A stretch of 64,000 nt of DNA, taken from positions 29,325 through 93,324 of the forward strand of contig SVGP01000010.1 in the NCBI GenBank assembly GCA_015056255.1. The letters run 5' to 3'. Every line of letters begins with the position of its first letter. The stretch's first letter is position 1. Below the pieces are notes generated by a model. That model saw only the letters and a program-made list of their open reading frames with translations. It had not been told where the DNA came from and searched no databases. Origin of the DNA: Clostridiales bacterium. GTDB taxonomy: Bacteria; Bacillota; Clostridia; Christensenellales; Aristaeellaceae. Positions 8,478 through 18,405 of the stretch are shown here, one piece after another. A program made the position numbers and the translations under genes.

Positions 8478-9333
8478 TTATTGGAATGATTCCGTACGCC
8501 TCCGCTATGAAAAATGGGACGCCGAGATCTGGCCCTTTTTCGGCATGAATACAGTCAGCCTTCGGTTTGACGGGCGGGAACTTCTGAGAAAGCCTGAAAA
8601 TGCGGGTGCGCTTTCGGACAGCCCATATCTTTACGGCATCCCGCTTCTGTTTCCAGCCAACCGCGTGGCTGGAGGAACGTTTGCGTTTATGGGGAAAACT
8701 CATCGGCTTCCAATCAACGAACCGGCTCGGAACAACCATATTCACGGGCTGATGTATAACGCGCCGTTTCGAATTGTTAATAAAACGCAAAAAAGCGTGG
8801 AGGCTGAATACATAAACAAAGGCGAGCGGTATCCGTTTCCTTTTAAAATGACGATTGTGGATGCGCTTTCGGAGAAGGGATACGAAAGGAAAATAAGCAT
8901 TTTAAACACCTCAGACAATCCCTTTCCGTATACGCTTGCCTTTCATACGTCTTTTCTGGAGCCCGAAACGCTCAGCGTTTTCGTGAAAGACCGGTTTTTG
9001 TGCGATGAAAATTACATCCCGACGGGCAAGATAGCCGAGCTTAACAATACAGAGAAACAGTATATAAAGGGCGTGAAGCTTAAAAATCTTGCGCTTTCGG
9101 GGTTTTACAGGATGGGCGAAAATGCTGCGCGACTTGACGATATTCTGTTTTCCGTATCGGAAAACTTTGACGAATGGATTTTGTTTAATGCCGGCGGCGA
9201 CAAGGGCTTTGTGTGCGTGGAGCCACAGGCAGGCGAAGTGAATGGATTAAACACAAAAAGCGGATGCAGAATTTTAAGGGAAGGGGAAACGCATACATAT
9301 ACCCTTTCCATCAGTCAGGAGGAAAAGAATTGA
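8470..9333 (+). CDS. aldose 1-epimerase family protein
   Basis: The 287-residue mutarotase-like beta-sandwich protein contains GIPLLFPANRV, NNHIHGLMYN (the conserved substrate-binding His), FPYTLAFHTSF and VCVEPQAGEVNGLN (the C-terminal Glu expected as base). It interconverts sugar anomers or related epimers in the cytoplasm. The start is GTG at 8470, overlapping the preceding gene by 8 bases, so translation is coupled. The closest relatives are GalM-like proteins; the particular sugar is unknown. Confidence 0.85.
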   Translation: MCDYWNDSVRLRYEKWDAEIWPFFGMNTVSLRFDGRELLRKPENAGALSDSPYLYGIPLLFPANRVAGGTFAFMGKTHRLPINEPARNNHIHGLMYNAPFRIVNKTQKSVEAEYINKGERYPFPFKMTIVDALSEKGYERKISILNTSDNPFPYTLAFHTSFLEPETLSVFVKDRFLCDENYIPTGKIAELNNTEKQYIKGVKLKNLALSGFYRMGENAARLDDILFSVSENFDEWILFNAGGDKGFVCVEPQAGEVNGLNTKSGCRILREGETHTYTLSISQEEKN

Positions 9334-10490
9334 AGATCACGGACATCAAAACCTTTTTGGTGGATTGCTTTCGCACCAACTGGGCGTTTGTGAAGGTATA
9401 TACCGACGAAGGCATTACGGGCATCGGCGAGGCTACGCTTGAATACAAGGAAAAATCCTTAGTCGGCGCGGTTGAGCACATCAAGGAAGCGCTCATCGGA
9501 AAAGACCCCACCAATATCGAAAGAATCGCCCACGACATTTACAGGGATTCCTACTGGCGAAACGGCCCTGTGCTCATGAGCGCATTGTCAGCAGTTGAGA
9601 TGGCGCTTTGGGATATTCTCGGAAAAAGCCTGAACGCTCCGGTTTACAAGCTTCTCGGCGGGAAAACCATGGACAAGGTGCGCATTTACGTAAACGGCTG
9701 GTTTGCAGGCGCAAAAACGCCGGAGGAATTCGGGCAGAAGGCCGCCATAGCCGTCAAGCGCGGCATCACCGCCATGAAGTGGGATCCGTTTGGAAAAAGC
9801 TATCTTGAGATTTCGAATAAAGACCTTGACACCGCGCTTAAGTGCATCCAAGCCGTGCGCGAGGCGGCGGGCGACGGCGTGGATCTTTTGATTGAAGGCC
9901 ATGGAAGGTTCAATGTGCCGACCGGCATCAAAATTGCAAAGGAGCTTGAACAATTTAAGCCCATGTGGTTTGAAGAGCCCACGCCGCCGGACAATCTTGA
10001 AGCGCTCAAAGCCGTGCGCGATAAGTCGCCCGTAGCGATTTCTGCAGGCGAAAGGCTTTATAACCTTAAGCAGTTCAAGGACCTTTTTGAAATGCGCGCC
10101 GCCGATTACATTCAGCCCGACGTCAGCCACGCAGGCGGCATTATGGAGCTTAAGAAAATCGCTGCCATGGCCGACGCCTATTACATTCCCTTTGCGCCCC
10201 ACAATCCGTCCGGCCCCGTGGCATGCGCGGCGAGTTTGCAGCTTGCAGCTTCAACAACCAATTTCTCGATTCTTGAAATCATGTATTCGGACGTTCCGTG
10301 GCGAAAGGACGTGACGAACGAAGCCCTTCATTACGAGGACGGATATATCGATATTCCCGACAAGCCCGGACTCGGCGTCGAAATCAACGAAGAGGAATGC
10401 TTGAAGCACCCCTATAAGCCCCATACGCTCAGACACTACACCGGCGCGCTCACGGATATCCGTCCGCCTGAAAGCGAATTTTACTTCTGA
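9330..10490 (+). CDS. enolase-superfamily sugar-acid dehydratase (mandelate racemase/DgoD-like)
   Basis: A 386-residue enzyme. The N-terminal capping domain (ITDIKTFLVDCF ... GITGIGEATLEY) is followed by a modified TIM barrel. Probable metal ligands are the acid in LLIEGHGRF, the Glu in MWFEEPTPP and the Glu in ISAGERL; PFAPHNPSGPV carries the conserved His. D-galactonate dehydratase has Asp in the first position (D-FHGR) where this protein has Glu, so the substrate may be a different aldonate. The start is TTG at 9330: GGAGG sits 6 bases upstream and the codon overlaps the previous TGA as TTGA. It probably dehydrates the acid made with the following SDR. Confidence 0.85.
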   Translation: MKITDIKTFLVDCFRTNWAFVKVYTDEGITGIGEATLEYKEKSLVGAVEHIKEALIGKDPTNIERIAHDIYRDSYWRNGPVLMSALSAVEMALWDILGKSLNAPVYKLLGGKTMDKVRIYVNGWFAGAKTPEEFGQKAAIAVKRGITAMKWDPFGKSYLEISNKDLDTALKCIQAVREAAGDGVDLLIEGHGRFNVPTGIKIAKELEQFKPMWFEEPTPPDNLEALKAVRDKSPVAISAGERLYNLKQFKDLFEMRAADYIQPDVSHAGGIMELKKIAAMADAYYIPFAPHNPSGPVACAASLQLAASTTNFSILEIMYSDVPWRKDVTNEALHYEDGYIDIPDKPGLGVEINEEECLKHPYKPHTLRHYTGALTDIRPPESEFYF

Positions 10491-10501
10491 GGTGAAAAAT
10501 T

Positions 10502-11308
10502 ATGAAAAAAGCGGTATTTGTAACCGGCGCAGCCACGGGAACAGGTCTTGCCTGCGCCGAAAGATTTGCTTTGGAAGGGTATGATGTATTCATCACCAGC
10601 CGTGAAGAAGGCAAAGCACAGGCGGCAGCCGAAGAAATCTCAAAAAAACACGGCGTTTTCGCAATGGGCTTCGGCCTTGAAGTGGGGAACGAGGATGCGG
10701 TCAAGGAAGTCTTTCAAAAAATCGACGAAACCGGAAGAATTGTCGAAACCGTCATCCTAAACGCCGCAAATCTCGGTTTCGGCACCGACCCTGCCAAAGG
10801 CATGAACTTTTTTGAAACCGACATTGAAGACATCCGAAACGTATTTGAAACCAACCTCATCTGGAATTACATGATCATCCGCCAGGCGGCCATCAGAATG
10901 CGCGAAAACGGTAAGGGCGCAGTCGTCTTCATTTCTTCCAACACCGCTTACCGCGCCATTCCCAACCGCGCGGCCTACGGCGCGTCCAAGGGCGGCATCA
11001 ACGCCATGGCGCGTGCGCTGGCGGTAGACCTCGGCTTATACGGAATTCGTGTAAATGTGGTTCTTCCCGGCACCATCAAGACCGAGCGTTGGAAAAAGAT
11101 GGGCAGTAAGCAGATTGTAAACGGAAAGCTTACGCCTATTGGCGATATCTCTGATTTTGAGGATGTTGCAAACGCTGCATGGTATCTGGGCAGCGATCAG
11201 AGCAAAAACGTGACCGGCACGGAAATCACTGTGGACGGAGGAATGACGTGTCAGCTGTATCCGAGGTACTTAAATGTTTTGGCTCAGCGGTATCTGGAGG
11301 AGGAATAA
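10502..11308 (+). CDS. SDR-family oxidoreductase
   Basis: The 268-residue short-chain dehydrogenase has the NAD(P)-binding glycines TGAATGTG (residues 8-15), the NAA(N) structural motif (ILNAANLG), the catalytic Ser in VVFISSN, and the YGASK Tyr/Lys pair. TGTEITVDGGM near the C terminus is typical of classical SDRs. It is the last gene of the carbohydrate operon, 11 bases after the dehydratase, and probably oxidises or reduces the sugar or keto-acid intermediate. The residues beyond DGGM (QLYPRYLNVLAQRYLEEE) form an extended tail that could shape the substrate pocket. Confidence 0.88.
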   Translation: MKKAVFVTGAATGTGLACAERFALEGYDVFITSREEGKAQAAAEEISKKHGVFAMGFGLEVGNEDAVKEVFQKIDETGRIVETVILNAANLGFGTDPAKGMNFFETDIEDIRNVFETNLIWNYMIIRQAAIRMRENGKGAVVFISSNTAYRAIPNRAAYGASKGGINAMARALAVDLGLYGIRVNVVLPGTIKTERWKKMGSKQIVNGKLTPIGDISDFEDVANAAWYLGSDQSKNVTGTEITVDGGMTCQLYPRYLNVLAQRYLEEE

Positions 11309-11371
11309 ATGCGGCTTGATCAGCGGCGTTTCGCTGCATAAAGTGATGTTTGCCTTGGGAAAGAGATCATG

Positions 11372-11424
11372 CGCCTCCATAAGAAAAGAACGGCATTTTT
11401 TGCCGTTCTTTTCTTATGGAGGCG
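11372..11424. terminator. bidirectional terminator: 24-bp palindrome overlapping the tmRNA 3' end
   Basis: A perfect 24-bp inverted repeat (11372-11395 with 11401-11424) has a 5-base T loop. It can terminate the sugar operon from the left and ssrA from the right. The right arm includes the whole 7-base 3' acceptor strand of tmRNA. Confidence 0.75.
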
Positions 11425-11764
11425 AGGGGGGTCGAACCCCTGTCCGAAAACCCGACGATAAGAGCATCTCCGAGCGCAGTCTGTGTTTTGGGATTCCCCT
11501 CATGGGACTTCCGCAGACAGAATTCCCATTACGGTAGCTTCATAAATGCCGGTTTGGCTCAAAGCTTTGCCAAACCCGTTCCCTGCCTTTATGACGCCGG
11601 TGGCCTACGCCGCAGGAGGCTTAGGGTCGACGTTTGCTGCATTAAGCAGCAAAAGCGTAATTTTCGTTATTCGCAGTTATTTTTCTTCCCGCTTTTAAGG
11701 CAGTTCGGGGCTGCCGCTCGCTTCTCTTAACCCCTGAATCCCCGTCGAAACCAAATACGCCCCC
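11417..11764 (-). ncRNA. ssrA: tmRNA
   Basis: A 348-nt transfer-messenger RNA that rescues stalled ribosomes. The 5' end GGGGGCGTA and 3' end CGCCTCCA form the acceptor stem; GGTTCGACCCCCCT-like T-arm sequence is present and CCA is not encoded. The tag frame (11642-11674) reads ANNENYAFAA then TAA, resuming at GCG. The ending AFAA instead of the usual ALAA is a mild variant. smpB lies 25 bases upstream on the same strand. Confidence 0.97.
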
Positions 11765-11789
11765 ACATGTGGAATAACGAATTTGCTTT

Positions 11790-12254
11790 TTACTGGAATT
11801 TTCCGCGCATGCTGCGCTCGATTTCGCGCTCGGCGTCGCGCTTTGCGATGTCGTCACGCTTGTCGTAGTTTTTCTTGCCCTTGCAAAGGCCGAGTTCAAG
11901 CTTCATGCGTCCTTGCTTCAGATATACGCTTAAGGGAACAAGCGTTAAACCCTTCTGCATGATGGCCTGTTCAAGCTTTCTGATTTCGACCTTGTGCATC
12001 AATAGCTTCTTAGGCCGCATGGGATCGGTATTGAATATGTTGCCCTTTTCGTAGGGGCTGATATGCATGCCGTGCACCCACATTTCGCCTTTTTCAACCG
12101 ACGCATACGAATCTTTCAGATTGCACTTTCCAAGGCGGATGGATTTGACCTCGGTTCCTCTGAGTTCTAAACCGCATTCATAGGATTCCTCGACAAAATA
12201 ATCATGCCTTGCCTTTCGGTTCTGGGCCACGGTTTTAACTTCCTCTTTGGGCAC
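11790..12254 (-). CDS. smpB: SsrA-binding protein SmpB
   Basis: The 154-residue partner of tmRNA contains the family blocks [27 protein letters not shown] (beta barrel), [13 protein letters not shown] and [13 protein letters not shown], with a basic C-terminal tail ([22 protein letters not shown]) that enters the ribosomal mRNA channel. The start is GTG at 12254 behind AAGGAGG. It is immediately upstream of ssrA, so protein and RNA are probably co-transcribed. Confidence 0.97.
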   Translation of the reverse strand: MPKEEVKTVAQNRKARHDYFVEESYECGLELRGTEVKSIRLGKCNLKDSYASVEKGEMWVHGMHISPYEKGNIFNTDPMRPKKLLMHKVEIRKLEQAIMQKGLTLVPLSVYLKQGRMKLELGLCKGKKNYDKRDDIAKRDAEREIERSMRGKFQ

Positions 12255-12286
12255 GATTTTGTCGCCTCCTTTTGATAGCAGGGTTT

Positions 12287-12315
12287 ATTATACCACGGTT
12301 TTCCCCATTTGTAAA
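12287..12315 (-). promoter_or_regulatory. promoter of smpB-ssrA
   Basis: On the minus strand TTTACA (12310-12315) and TATAAT (12287-12292) are separated by 17 bases, about 33 bases before the smpB start. Confidence 0.75.
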
Positions 12316-12324
12316 CGGGGCGGC

Positions 12325-12358
12325 GATGAAAAAGAAAGCCGGGCGGATTGGCCCGGCT
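12325..12358 (-). terminator. terminator of the sulfatase gene
   Basis: An 8-bp GC-rich stem (12337-12344 with 12351-12358) is followed on the minus strand by TTTCTTTTTC. It sits 4 bases beyond the sulfatase stop and separates it from the smpB promoter. Confidence 0.8.
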
Positions 12359-12362
12359 AAAA

Positions 12363-13763
12363 TTATGCGTTTGGAATCATCGGATAGACCTTGTCAACCG
12401 GCGTTAAGCGTCCGTCTTTTACAAAGCCTTCCGGGCGATCCTTTAACGAATCTATGAGGAACGCGCGAAGCTTGTTTACGCGTTCCAGACAGCAAGCGTC
12501 GTTGATTGCGTTGTGCGTTTCGTTTCCATCTTTTTCAAGGTCGAAATACTGCTCGCGTCCGGTCTTTGAAAACCACACGTATTTGTCGGTTTTGGTGACG
12601 ATCCAGTGGTTTGAAAGGTCGCCGTAGGTGTGTTCGCCGTGAAGGTATTCGCGGCCCTCTCCGGGAGACAGAAGGCTTTCGCCGTCCGTGAAATCGCGCT
12701 TTTCGCCGCCTGCAATGTCAATAAGGGTTGGAAGAACGTCTCGAAGTTCGCATACCTTGTCCTGCTTTCCGCGAAGAGACGTGCCTGAAAGAATCATCGG
12801 AATGGATGCGCTGCCTCTGTAGGGGAGCGATTTTCTAAAGAACATGTGGTCCATCAGCATTTCGCCGTGATCAGAAGTGAACATGATGACGGTGTTTTTC
12901 GGGAGCGCTTCCAGGAGGCGGCCGATTTGATGATCGAGATGGGTGATGCAGGCGTAATAGCCGATCAGGGCCTCGTTGGTCTGCGTTTCATCGAGCGTTC
13001 CGGTTAAGGAGTCGAATTCCCAGCCGCGCTGATTCAGCGCATTTTCATCGTTCCAGTCGCCGCGGACGGGCTTTCTTAAATTCATGGAGCGGTACATATC
13101 GAAATAGCACTTGGGCGCGTCCAGCGGGGGATGGGGGCGAACGTAGGACACGTTTAAGAAGAAGGGCTTTTCGTGATCGCGACGCCTTAAAAAGTCCAGC
13201 GCGCGCTCGGTAACCCAGTTGGTCGGATGATATTTTTCCTCGTACGGCCAGGGACGCGCAAGCCAGGAATTGCATTGAAGACCGGCGTCGTCAATGTCGC
13301 GCGAGATGCCCTTTTGATCCTTCAGCCAATAAAGGTAATCGTCGTAGAACGTCTGATGTTCGTACGCGGGCGTTTCGTCTCGCCTGTAATAATGAAGGTA
13401 TCCGTCGTGGATTTCGATGTTGTGAAAGCCCATCAGTTTGCGCGGGGGATGAACATGCATTTTGCCGACGCACTGGGTGTAATATCCTTCCTTGGAAAGC
13501 TCGCCTGCAAGCGTGTGCTCGTATTCCCAGGGGAGGCCGTCCTGATAGCCCACGCGCCCGTTTTTCTCCTGCGAAAGGCCGGTCAGAAGCGCAGCGCGTG
13601 CCGGAATGCACGAAGGGCAGGCGGTGTACATGTTCGTAAAATACGCGCCTCTTGCAGCCAGCGTGTCGAGATACGGCGTTTTTACGTCCGGGTGTCCTAA
13701 TATACCAAGGCAGTCTCCGCGAAACTGATCGGCAACGATTAAAACGATGTTCGGTTTTGACAT
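12363..13763 (-). CDS. sulfatase (arylsulfatase family)
   Basis: The 466-residue type I sulfatase hydrolyses sulfate esters. Metal-binding residues are in NIVLIVADQFR at the N terminus and in FTSDHGEMLMDH. The active-site motif is C52-I-P-A-R56, so the nucleophile would be formylglycine made from cysteine by an anaerobic sulfatase-maturating enzyme. No such enzyme is encoded in the window. There is no signal peptide, which suggests intracellular desulfation of imported sugars. The sugar-acid operon lies across ssrA on the other strand, a possible functional link. Choline- or iduronate-type specificity cannot be decided. Confidence 0.9.
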   Translation of the reverse strand: MSKPNIVLIVADQFRGDCLGILGHPDVKTPYLDTLAARGAYFTNMYTACPSCIPARAALLTGLSQEKNGRVGYQDGLPWEYEHTLAGELSKEGYYTQCVGKMHVHPPRKLMGFHNIEIHDGYLHYYRRDETPAYEHQTFYDDYLYWLKDQKGISRDIDDAGLQCNSWLARPWPYEEKYHPTNWVTERALDFLRRRDHEKPFFLNVSYVRPHPPLDAPKCYFDMYRSMNLRKPVRGDWNDENALNQRGWEFDSLTGTLDETQTNEALIGYYACITHLDHQIGRLLEALPKNTVIMFTSDHGEMLMDHMFFRKSLPYRGSASIPMILSGTSLRGKQDKVCELRDVLPTLIDIAGGEKRDFTDGESLLSPGEGREYLHGEHTYGDLSNHWIVTKTDKYVWFSKTGREQYFDLEKDGNETHNAINDACCLERVNKLRAFLIDSLKDRPEGFVKDGRLTPVDKVYPMIPNA

Positions 13764-13794
13764 GATTTTGTTCCTCCGTCAGCGTTTATACCTG

Positions 13795-13824
13795 ATTTTA
13801 ACATGAATTGGATATGCGCGTCAA
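13795..13824 (-). promoter_or_regulatory. promoter of the sulfatase gene
   Basis: TTGACG (13819-13824) and TAAAAT (13795-13800) on the minus strand have an 18-base gap, 32 bases before the start codon. Confidence 0.65.
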
Positions 13825-13915
13825 CTCCATCCAAAATACAAATGATGTTTACATGATTTTGCTTGTTTTGGATGCATTCATTCTATAAAATGAATGTCGG
13901 AAAAACAAGGATTGG

Positions 13916-14008
13916 CCTTATCAAGAGTGGTTGAGGGACGGGCCCGATGAAACCCGGCAACCGGCTTTGCCCGGTGCCAATTCCCGCGCCGAAAGGCGGA
14001 AGATGAGG
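13916..14008 (+). ncRNA. SAM-I riboswitch (S-box) aptamer
   Basis: Conserved blocks are TTATCAAGAG, GAGGGACGGGCCCGATGAAACCCGGCAACC (split here as GGGCCCGATGAA and ACCCGGCAACC), GGTGCCAATTCC and GGAAGATGAGG. P1 pairs 13916-13922 with 14002-14008. It sits directly ahead of metK, so SAM represses its own synthase. Confidence 0.96.
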
Positions 14009-14032
14009 CGGGTTTTCACAGATAAAGTATGT

Positions 14033-14065
14033 GGACTCGCTTGACGACGGCGGGTCCTGTTTTTT
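14033..14065 (+). terminator. SAM-I riboswitch terminator
   Basis: An 8-bp stem (14033-14040 with 14050-14057) is followed by TGTTTTTT. The 5' arm can alternatively pair with ~14008-14015, just past P1, giving a plausible antiterminator when SAM is low. Confidence 0.85.
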
Positions 14066-14095
14066 ACGCATATATGAAAGGAAGACACATTTACC

Positions 14096-15265
14096 ATGCG
14101 CAAACTTTTTTCCTCCGAATCCGTAACTGAGGGACATCCCGATAAAATCTGCGACCAGATTTCCGATTCCATTCTGGACGCAATTCTTGAAAAGGATCCC
14201 AATGCCCACGTTGCCTGCGAATGCATTACCACCACCGGCTTAATCCTCGTCATGGGCGAAATCACCGCCGACTGCTATGTGGACATCGCCAAAATTGCCC
14301 GAGACAAGGCCGTTGAAATCGGCTATGACCGCGCCAAGTACGGCTTTGACGGACACAGCTGCTCTGTTCTTGTATCGGTTGACGAGCAGTCGCCCGACAT
14401 CGCCATGGGCGTCAACAACGCTCTTGAAGGCAGAAATGAAAATCTGTTTGACACCGGCGCGGGCGATCAGGGCATGATGTTCGGCTATGCAACCAACGAA
14501 ACCGAGGAATTCATGCCCATGCCCATCGCGCTTGCCCACAGAATTACCCGCCGCATGGCGTTTGTGCGCAAAAACGGCCTTGTAAGCTATATGCGTCCCG
14601 ACGGAAAAGCGCAGGTCACCGTGGAATACGAAGACGATGTGCCCGTTCGCGTGGACACCGTGGTTCTCTCCACCCAGCACGCGCCCGAGGTTGATCATGA
14701 GACGATTGAAAAGGACATGATCGAGCTCGTTATTAAGGAAGTCATTCCTGCAAACCTAATCGACGAGAACACCCGCTTCCTGATTAACCCCACCGGCAGA
14801 TTCGTCGTCGGCGGCCCGCAGGGCGACAGCGGCCTTACCGGCAGAAAAATCATCGTCGACACCTATGGCGGAATGGGCCGTCACGGCGGCGGCGCCTTCT
14901 CCGGCAAAGACCCGACGAAGGTGGACAGAAGCGCAGCCTACGCCGCCCGTCACGCCGCCAAGAACGTGGTAGCCGCAGGCCTTGCAAGGAAGTGCGAAAT
15001 TCAGCTGGCCTACGCCATCGGCGTTGCCAAGCCCGTATCCATCACCGTTGACACCTTCGGAACCGGCATTATGGACGATGAAAAGCTGGCCAAAATTGTA
15101 GAGAAGGTATTTGATCTTCGCCCCGCCGCGATTATCGATCGCCTCGATCTTAAAAAACCTGTCTATGCGCAGGTTGCCAGCTACGGTCATTTCGGACGCA
15201 ACGATCTTGACCTCACCTGGGAAAAACTGGATTATGTAGAAGCGCTTAAGGAAGCGGTTCGTTAA
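14096..15265 (+). CDS. metK: S-adenosylmethionine synthase
   Basis: The 389-residue enzyme makes SAM from methionine and ATP. The sequence shows [15 protein letters not shown] near the N terminus, the ATP-binding [12 protein letters not shown], the phosphate-binding [16 protein letters not shown], and the C-terminal DLTWEK. The length is normal. The start codon follows AAAGGAAG. Control by the SAM-I riboswitch just upstream is expected; a terminator follows it. Confidence 0.98.
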   Translation: MRKLFSSESVTEGHPDKICDQISDSILDAILEKDPNAHVACECITTTGLILVMGEITADCYVDIAKIARDKAVEIGYDRAKYGFDGHSCSVLVSVDEQSPDIAMGVNNALEGRNENLFDTGAGDQGMMFGYATNETEEFMPMPIALAHRITRRMAFVRKNGLVSYMRPDGKAQVTVEYEDDVPVRVDTVVLSTQHAPEVDHETIEKDMIELVIKEVIPANLIDENTRFLINPTGRFVVGGPQGDSGLTGRKIIVDTYGGMGRHGGGAFSGKDPTKVDRSAAYAARHAAKNVVAAGLARKCEIQLAYAIGVAKPVSITVDTFGTGIMDDEKLAKIVEKVFDLRPAAIIDRLDLKKPVYAQVASYGHFGRNDLDLTWEKLDYVEALKEAVR

Positions 15266-15270
15266 AGTTT

Positions 15271-15312
15271 GTGGGATTTATGTTTATTCGCATAAATCCC
15301 GCCTTTATTTTA
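15271..15312 (+). terminator. terminator after metK
   Basis: A 12-bp stem (15271-15282 with 15291-15302, one G-T pair) is followed by CTTTATTTTA. Confidence 0.75.
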
Positions 15313-15323
15313 CATCCAAAGGG

Positions 15324-16829
<1,506 letters not shown>

Positions 16830-16836
16830 TTTTATT

Positions 16837-16870
16837 AGCGCGGGTGCAATGCCCGCGCTGTTTTCATTTA
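16837..16870 (+). terminator. terminator after guaB
   Basis: An 8-bp GC-rich stem (16837-16844 with 16852-16859) is followed by GTTTTCATTT. Confidence 0.75.
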
Positions 16871-16895
16871 AACGCGGTTAAATATTGAATTTCGA

Positions 16896-16925
16896 TTGAC
16901 AAGTCAGAAACGATTGTGGTATAGT
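16896..16925 (+). promoter_or_regulatory. promoter of the T-box operon
   Basis: TTGACA (16896-16901) and TATAGT (16920-16925) have an 18-base gap immediately before the T-box leader. Confidence 0.75.
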
Positions 16926-16931
16926 GTCCTT

Positions 16932-17183
16932 AATTGCTGAGACGGGAAGAAGTAGCGTTTTTTTGGATCCTTAAGAGATACGCCGGTTGGTGCGAGGCGG
17001 AAGGATTTTTAAACGCGAATACATCCCTGAGCCGGTGGGGCGAAGCCTTTTTGTGAAATGGTGCGTAGTTTCATCCGGGTGCGCCCGTGAACGCGCGTGT
17101 GAGGTCGATAGTTTTATCGATGAACGGAAGTGGTACAGCGTTTTTATGCGCCTTCCCCGGAAAATGGGGAAGGCGTTTTTGTT
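16932..17183 (+). ncRNA. tyrosine T-box leader
   Basis: The leader contains the stem I distal motifs (AAGAGATACGCCGG then GGTTGGTGCGAGGCGG). A specifier loop reads GCGAA-TAC-A with the codon TAC (tyrosine) at 17020-17022. The T-box sequence GAAGTGGTACAGCG is at 17127-17140; TGGT would pair with the tRNA 3' end. A 10-bp terminator (17149-17158 with 17166-17175, then TTTTTGTTT) follows. Uncharged tRNA-Tyr should open expression of the aminotransferase-tyrS operon. The T-box core has AGCG where CCGCG is usual, a minor deviation. Confidence 0.92.
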
Positions 17184-17199
17184 TAAGGAGAGTGTTTTG

Positions 17200-18387
17200 A
17201 TGCAGTTTAGTGAATCCTTGTTTGCAAAGCACATGGCGCCGATTTCGGGAAGCGCCATCAGAGATATTTTTAAGCTTCTGGGAAAGCCCGGAATGATTTC
17301 CTTTGCCGGCGGCAATCCGAGCAATCAGGCTTTAGAGCCCGAAGTGATTGCGCCCATTGCCAAGGAAGTGATTGAATCCGTCGGCGCGCCGATTCTTCAG
17401 TACGGTGCGACGGAAGGCTTTATTCCGCTTAAGGGCAGCATTCATGCCTTTTTAAAGGAAGAGGGCATTGACTGTAAGGAGGAAGAAATTCTTCCGACCG
17501 GCGGTTCTACGCAGGGCATGGATCTCCTTTTAAAGGCTTTGATCGATCCCGGCGACGTGGTGCTGGTTGAGGATCCTACGTTCTTAGGTGCGCTTCAGGC
17601 GATCAATACGTATCATGCGAAAATTGTGCCGGTAGCGAGTGACGAAAGGGGTGTGATTCCGGAAGCTTTGGAAGAAGCGATGAAAAAGTATCGTCCAAAG
17701 CTTGCTTATATCATCCCCACGTTCCAGAACCCGACCGGAACGACCTTATCGATTGAAAGGCGCAAGCGCATTGCCGAGCTTGCAGGAGAGTACGGCGTGA
17801 TCGTGGCAGAAGACGATCCTTACCGCGATTTACGATATTCTGGCGAGGCGCTTCCGACCATCAAGAGCTTCGACAAAGAGGGATGGGTTGTATATCTTTC
17901 GAGCTTTTCCAAGCTCATTTCGCCCGGCATGCGCGTAGGCGCGATGGTGATTTCCTTCCCGCAGCTGATGCGCAAATGCGTCATCGGTAAGCAGTCCAGC
18001 GACCTTCATTGCCCGCTGATTACACAGGCGATCGTCGATTCTTATCTGAGAAAAGGACTTCTGCGCCCCCATATCGAGCGCATCACCAAAGGCTATAGTG
18101 ATCAGCTGAACGCGATGCTCGAAGGCTTTAAGGCGTTCCCCGAGGGAACGAAGCTGAACGCACCCGAGGGCGGCCTGTTCGTCTGGGCGGAGCTTCCCGA
18201 GCATGTGAATACGCTTGAGCTTTTGACAAAGGCAGTAGACGCAGGCGTGGCTTACGTGCCCGGCACGCATTTCTACGCCCAGGGCGGACACTTGAATACG
18301 ATTCGCCTCAATTTCTCCAATTCGCCCGTAGACAAGATCCATGAGGGCATGGAGAAGCTTTCCAAAGTAATCAATGAGAACATTTAA
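17200..18387 (+). CDS. PLP-dependent aminotransferase (class I/II), probably aromatic
   Basis: The 395-residue fold-type I aminotransferase shows MISFAGGNPSNQ, ILPTGGSTQGMDLL, AYIIPTFQNPTGTT, AEDDPYRDLRY and the PLP lysine in SSFSKLISPGMRVG; LNTIRLNFSN contains the carboxylate-binding Arg. It resembles the 2-aminoadipate/aromatic aminotransferases related to MocR. The tyrosine T-box directly ahead and tyrS 18 bases behind argue that it makes tyrosine from hydroxyphenylpyruvate; that substrate is inferred. The start is the ATG at 17200 after AAGGAG; earlier ATGs would translate the T-box RNA. Confidence 0.88.
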   Translation: MQFSESLFAKHMAPISGSAIRDIFKLLGKPGMISFAGGNPSNQALEPEVIAPIAKEVIESVGAPILQYGATEGFIPLKGSIHAFLKEEGIDCKEEEILPTGGSTQGMDLLLKALIDPGDVVLVEDPTFLGALQAINTYHAKIVPVASDERGVIPEALEEAMKKYRPKLAYIIPTFQNPTGTTLSIERRKRIAELAGEYGVIVAEDDPYRDLRYSGEALPTIKSFDKEGWVVYLSSFSKLISPGMRVGAMVISFPQLMRKCVIGKQSSDLHCPLITQAIVDSYLRKGLLRPHIERITKGYSDQLNAMLEGFKAFPEGTKLNAPEGGLFVWAELPEHVNTLELLTKAVDAGVAYVPGTHFYAQGGHLNTIRLNFSNSPVDKIHEGMEKLSKVINENI

Positions 18388-18405
18388 TATAGGAGAGAAT
18401 ACAAA

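Noticed and set aside
16987..17199. N-terminal extension of the aminotransferase
   Set aside because: It would translate the T-box specifier and terminator; the ATG at 17200 has a good ribosome site and the right family start.
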